From: Nioella sp. MMSF_3534
GTDB lineage: Bacteria; Pseudomonadota; Alphaproteobacteria; Rhodobacterales; Rhodobacteraceae
Length of the DNA stretch: 64,000 nucleotides
Reading direction: 5' to 3'
Assembly (NCBI RefSeq): GCF_030732985.1
Contig: NZ_JASHJX010000002.1
Location: 1 to 64,000 of the forward strand
Position 1 is the stretch's first letter. Every line of letters starts with the position of its first letter. The translations under genes and the position numbers were made by a program. Shown here piece by piece: positions 60,432 through 64,000 of this stretch. A model generated the notes under the pieces. That model ran no database searches and was not told where the DNA came from. It saw nothing but the letters and a program-made list of their open reading frames with translations.

Positions 60432-62145
60432 GCCGTTCCTCTTTTCCGCCCGGATGAGTCACCGCGCCATATTTGGCCGACCCCACCAGCTGCGCGTATT
60501 TCCACAGCGCGCCCGAGGCATAGATGGTTTCGCGCGGTCCGGCCCAGGCAGCCTTGCGCGCGGCAAGCTCCTCGTCGTTCAGCGCAACCGACAGCTCTCC
60601 GGTTACTGCGTTGATGGTGATCATGTCGCCGTCTTCCAACAGGGCAATCGGCCCGCCATGGGCGGCCTCCGGCCCCACATGCCCCACGCAGAAGCCCCGC
60701 GTCGCGCCGGAAAAGCGCCCGTCGGTGATCAGCGCCACGGATTTCCCCATGCCCTGACCGGACAGCGCCGCGGTGGTCGCCAGCATCTCGCGCATTCCCG
60801 GCCCGCCTGCGGGGCCTTCGTTGCGGATGACGATCACATCGCCTTCCTTGTAGGACCGCGCCTTGACCGCCTCGAACGCGTCTTCCTCGCATTCGAAGAC
60901 CCTCGCGGGGCCGGTGAACACCTGTTCCTCCGCGCTCATCCCGGCGACCTTCACGATGGCCCCATCTGGGGCGAGGTTGCCTTGCAGCCCGACCACGCCA
61001 CCGGTTTCCGTCAGCGGCGTCTCGATCGGGTGGATGACCTTGCCATCGGCCTCGCGTTCGATCCGGTCCAGTTCCTCACCAATGCTGCGCCCGCTGGCGG
61101 TCATGCAATCCTCGTGGATCAGCCCGGCCTTGCGCAGCTCTTTCATCACCACGGGTACGCCGCCCACCTCATAGAGATCCTTGGCCACATACTCTCCACC
61201 CGGTTTCAGGTTCACGAAATAGGGCGTGTCATGGAAGATCTCGCAAACGTCCTGAAGGTTGAAGTCGATCCCCGCCTCATGCGCAATCGCGGGCAGGTGC
61301 AGCCCGGCATTGGTACTGCCGCCGGTGCAAGCCACGACCCGCGCCGCGTTCTGCAAGGATTTCAGCGTCACGATATCCCGTGCGCGGATATTCTTTTCCA
61401 GCAGGTTCATCACCGCATCGCCCGAGGCGGTGCCATATGCATCTCGGCTTTCATAAGGCGCGGGCGCACCCGAGGAATTCATCAGCGCCAGCCCAATCGC
61501 CTCGGACACGCAGGCCATGGTGTTGGCGGTGAACTGGCCGCCACAGGCCCCGGATGACGGGCATGCGATCTTTTCCAGCGCCCGCAACTCCTCGTCCGAA
61601 TTGGCCCCGGCCTGATGACGGCCGACAGCCTCGAACACATCCTGAATCGTCACGTCCTTGCCCTTGTAGCGGCCCGGCAGGATCGAGCCGCCATAGATGA
61701 ACACCGAGGGCACATTGAGCCGCACCATCGCCATCATCATTCCCGGCAGCGACTTGTCGCAACCCGCAAGCCCGACCATTGCGTCATAGCAATGGCCGCG
61801 CATCGTCAGTTCCACGGTGTCGGTGATCGCATCGCGACTGGCCAGCGATGCCCGCATCCCCTCATGGCCCATGGCAATGCCATCGGTGACGGTAATGGTG
61901 GTGAACTCGCGCGGGGTGCCGCCCGCGTGCTTGACGCCCATCTTTACCGACTGTGCCTGCCGCGACAGGGCGATGTTACACGGCGCGGCCTCGTTCCAGC
62001 ATGTGGCGACGCCAACGAAAGGCTGGTTCACCTCCTCCTCGCTCAGCCCCATGGCATAGAGAAACGACCGATGCGGCGCGCGCGCGGGGCCGATTGTGGT
62101 GTGCCGGCTTGGCAGATGAGATTTGTCTTTCGGACCCGTGGTCAT
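60412..62145 (-). CDS. ilvD: Dihydroxy-acid dehydratase
   Basis: 577 residues from ATG 62145 ([11 protein letters not shown]), preceded by GGGGAAG. IlvD dehydrates dihydroxy acids to 2-keto acids, the third step of valine and isoleucine synthesis, with an iron-sulfur cluster. Cluster cysteines are in [24 protein letters not shown] and [16 protein letters not shown]; the C-terminal [22 protein letters not shown] signature is present. It is divergent from the CPBP protease gene, with the palindrome CTGACCGCCGGTCAG in the gap. No BCAA leader peptide was seen. Confidence 0.97.
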   Translation of the reverse strand: MTTGPKDKSHLPSRHTTIGPARAPHRSFLYAMGLSEEEVNQPFVGVATCWNEAAPCNIALSRQAQSVKMGVKHAGGTPREFTTITVTDGIAMGHEGMRASLASRDAITDTVELTMRGHCYDAMVGLAGCDKSLPGMMMAMVRLNVPSVFIYGGSILPGRYKGKDVTIQDVFEAVGRHQAGANSDEELRALEKIACPSSGACGGQFTANTMACVSEAIGLALMNSSGAPAPYESRDAYGTASGDAVMNLLEKNIRARDIVTLKSLQNAARVVACTGGSTNAGLHLPAIAHEAGIDFNLQDVCEIFHDTPYFVNLKPGGEYVAKDLYEVGGVPVVMKELRKAGLIHEDCMTASGRSIGEELDRIEREADGKVIHPIETPLTETGGVVGLQGNLAPDGAIVKVAGMSAEEQVFTGPARVFECEEDAFEAVKARSYKEGDVIVIRNEGPAGGPGMREMLATTAALSGQGMGKSVALITDGRFSGATRGFCVGHVGPEAAHGGPIALLEDGDMITINAVTGELSVALNDEELAARKAAWAGPRETIYASGALWKYAQLVGSAKYGAVTHPGGKEERHVYMDL

Positions 62146-62220
62146 GCTGATCTTCCCCTTACCAAAGCGCTTGCTTTCAGGAATAGAGTGCGCGACTCCC
62201 CCACACAAGCGCGATTGCCG

Positions 62221-62235
62221 CTGACCGCCGGTCAG
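62221..62235. promoter_or_regulatory. Perfect palindrome between ilvD and the CPBP gene
   Basis: CTGACCG, C, CGGTCAG: 7-bp arms with one central base, 75 bases upstream of the ilvD start and 38 before the CPBP gene. Placement and symmetry suit an operator for a dimeric regulator; identity unknown. Confidence 0.5.
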
Positions 62236-62272
62236 GGTATGGTCTCGCAAAATGGCAGGCAGGCCCGAGCGA

Positions 62273-63163
62273 ATGAGTTACAAAGCCCATAACGCCTATG
62301 TGGCGCCAGCACAGCTACGGCCTCAGATCGGCTGGTTGATGCTTGGATTCGTACTGGCCTGCGTGATCTGCGTGCTCTGGGTCATTGCACTCTTTGGCAC
62401 AGTCTTCCTGACTGCCGGTGTCGAAGGCGGGCAAGCCTGGATCGACCGCATGACGCGGGCCGATACGCCCACCTCGACCCTGCTGGTCATCGCCACGCTT
62501 TGGGGTCTGGCCTTCGGCGTCATGGCCGTGGCCCCCCTGATCCATCGCCGCAGCGCCTGGACGCTCTTCGGCCCCTGGCGGCGGATGCGGCGGCATTTCG
62601 TGATTGCCACTCTGGTCTGCCTGGCGGTGCTTGCGGCCTCGGCCATCATCCCCTTCGGCTATGATCCGTTGCCGGGGCTGGACCTGCCCCTTTGGCTCAA
62701 CTTCCTGCCCCTGTCGCTGCTGGTCATCCTAGGCCAGACCGGGGCGGAGGAGCTGTTCTTTCGCGGCTACCTGCAACAGCAACTGGCCGCCCGGTTCAAC
62801 ACGCCGCTGGTCTGGATGGGCCTGCCCTCGATCCTCTTCGGCCTCGCGCATCTGGATCTGTCCAACGGCCCGCTCCTCGCCTGGCTGGTGGTGGCCGCAA
62901 CCGGGCTTTTCGGTCTCTGCGCCGCCGATCTGACGGCCCGCACCGGCAATATCGGCGCCGCCTGGGGGTTTCACTTCGCCAATAACGTGGTGGCGATCCT
63001 TGTCGTCTCGCTCAGCGGCACGCTGTCCGGTCTTGCGCTCTACGTCACGCCCTTCGGCCCTGCGGAAACCGAAACGCTGGTTCCCCTGCTTCTGCGCGAC
63101 ATGGCCACGACCATCGCCATCTGGGCCGCGATCCGCTTTGTCCTCGCAAAGACCGGGCGTTAG
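62273..63163 (+). CDS. CPBP-family intramembrane metalloprotease
   Basis: 296 residues from ATG 62273 ([10 protein letters not shown]), in preference to ATG 62252, because family members commonly begin like this. About eight hydrophobic segments. The three CPBP (Abi) motifs are complete: [15 protein letters not shown] (EExxxR), FGLAHLD (FxxxH) and WGFHFANN (HxxxN). Such membrane proteases are related to type II CAAX prenyl endopeptidases; bacterial roles include bacteriocin immunity and membrane protein processing. The substrate is unknown. Not adjacent to a bacteriocin gene. Confidence 0.92.
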   Translation: MSYKAHNAYVAPAQLRPQIGWLMLGFVLACVICVLWVIALFGTVFLTAGVEGGQAWIDRMTRADTPTSTLLVIATLWGLAFGVMAVAPLIHRRSAWTLFGPWRRMRRHFVIATLVCLAVLAASAIIPFGYDPLPGLDLPLWLNFLPLSLLVILGQTGAEELFFRGYLQQQLAARFNTPLVWMGLPSILFGLAHLDLSNGPLLAWLVVAATGLFGLCAADLTARTGNIGAAWGFHFANNVVAILVVSLSGTLSGLALYVTPFGPAETETLVPLLLRDMATTIAIWAAIRFVLAKTGR

Positions 63164-63234
63164 GCCACGCTGCAATTGCATTTCCCGTCCCCGCGTCATA
63201 TCTGGGCGTGGACGGTCGCAGAAACGGACAGCTC

Positions 63235-64000
63235 ATGAACTGGATCACCAATTACGTCCGCCCCCGGATCAACTCGCTCTTTTCCCGCCGCGAGGTGCCG
63301 GAAAATCTTTGGTCCAAATGCCCCGAATGCGGCACCATGCTGTTTCACCGGGAACTGTCGGACAATCTGAACGTCTGCACCGGCTGTGACCACCACATGC
63401 CGCTGACCCCGCGCGCCCGGTTCGAGGCGCTGTTCGACGGCGGCGTGTTTTCCGAGGTGCAGGTGCCCGTCCCGGTCCCCGATCCGCTGCATTTCCGCGA
63501 CCAGAAGAAATATCCCGACCGGATGAAAGCCGCCCAGAAGGGCACCGGAGAATTCGAGGCGATGCTGGTTGCCGAGGGCGAGATCGACCGCACCCGCATC
63601 GTCGCCGCCGCACAGGACTTCACCTTCATGGGCGGGTCCATGGGCATGTATGTGGGCAACGCGATTATCGCAGCCGCCGAACGCGCCGTGGAACGGCAAT
63701 TGCCGCTGGTCCTGTTCTCTGCCGCCGGCGGCGCCCGCATGCAGGAAGGCATCCTGTCGCTGATGCAGATGCCCCGCACAACCGTCGCCGTGCAGATGCT
63801 GAAAGAGGCGGGCCTGCCTTATGTCGTCGTGCTGACCCACCCGACCACGGGCGGGGTTACGGCCTCCTACGCCATGCTCGGTGACGTGCAGATCGCCGAA
63901 CCCAATGCGCTCATCTGCTTTGCCGGTCCCCGCGTGATCGAACAGACCATCCGCGAAACGCTGCCCGAAGGCTTTCAGCGCTCCGAATACCTGCTGGATC
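63235..64000 (+). CDS. accD: Acetyl-CoA carboxylase carboxyltransferase subunit beta (partial)
   Basis: 255 codons are inside the window; the 3' end is cut by the edge. From ATG 63235 the protein reads [16 protein letters not shown]. The zinc ribbon CPEC (Cys29, Cys32) and CTGC (Cys48, Cys51) is followed by the carboxyltransferase fold: [40 protein letters not shown] and [21 protein letters not shown] with the oxyanion glycines. With AccA it transfers carboxylate from biotin to acetyl-CoA, the committing step of fatty-acid synthesis. In many relatives folC follows. Confidence 0.96.
   Translation, partial: MNWITNYVRPRINSLFSRREVPENLWSKCPECGTMLFHRELSDNLNVCTGCDHHMPLTPRARFEALFDGGVFSEVQVPVPVPDPLHFRDQKKYPDRMKAAQKGTGEFEAMLVAEGEIDRTRIVAAAQDFTFMGGSMGMYVGNAIIAAAERAVERQLPLVLFSAAGGARMQEGILSLMQMPRTTVAVQMLKEAGLPYVVVLTHPTTGGVTASYAMLGDVQIAEPNALICFAGPRVIEQTIRETLPEGFQRSEYLLD

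Noticed and set aside
1-64000. tRNA genes, searched by eye for T-loop patterns such as GGTTCGAATCC
   Set aside because: Matches of that kind occurred only inside protein-coding genes and had no cloverleaf around them.

Overview
The window looks like chromosome of a marine-type alphaproteobacterium of the Rhodobacteraceae (Roseobacter group). The signs are high GC, compact operons with 4-nt ATGA/GTGA overlaps, and family-typical genes: a Rhodobacter-type porin, DUF3576, DUF3035, DUF2125 and DUF1674/SDHAF4 proteins, leuS-lptE-holA, a heparinase II/III gene between rsmB and purH, and serralysins beginning MCT-C. I saw no tRNA, rRNA, CRISPR array or intact insertion sequence. All assignments come from reading the sequence; no database search was run.

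Layout. 1-7.8 kb: the end of pbpC, a small secreted protein, a BktB-like thiolase, a MarR regulator, and the phosphorylated serine pathway (serC-serA divergent from a cytochrome c and serB). 7.9-18.1 kb: an accessory block with a secreted RTX/propeller protein, an unknown protein, a GT2-GT4 double glycosyltransferase, an FkbM methyltransferase, a sulfotransferase, and a convergent PIG-L deacetylase carrying the same propeller tail. 18.5-35.8 kb: mostly core genes (an OmpR-type regulator, ribA, two YkuD proteins, yggS, porin, leuS-lptE-holA, GST, dapB, rbfA-truB, and a fluoroacetate-dehalogenase-like hydrolase). 35.8-49.9 kb: an acidic RTX protein, rpsO, pmbA plus an IMPase-family gene, SDR/enoyl-CoA hydratase, rsmB, heparinase, purH, lspA and DUF3035. 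50.2-58.4 kb: two tandem Hint-domain proteins inserted before an M16 peptidase pair, then a serralysin with the third copy of the propeller tail. 58.5-64 kb: small conserved genes, ilvD, a CPBP protease and the start of accD.

Two patterns stand out. First, secreted proteins here are built from a variable front and a nearly invariant C-terminal module. A 295-296-residue tail of six calcium-binding FG-GAP/VCBS-like repeats, ending in the same DEFVF, sits on three unrelated fronts (RTX, PIG-L deacetylase, M10 protease). A 187-residue Hint module sits on two further unrelated fronts. Together with the glycosyltransferase, methyltransferase and sulfotransferase genes, this suggests a surface-glycan or matrix system whose secreted enzymes share one targeting or binding tail. 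That link is inference.

Second, three intergenic copies of a roughly 50-90-nt repeat can fold into the same two-stem structure. Both stems change by compensation, and a symmetric 6x6 internal loop is rich in G-A oppositions. Each copy abuts the 3' end of a minus-strand gene, which makes it a good candidate for an undescribed structured RNA. A separate terminator-like repeat often accompanies it.
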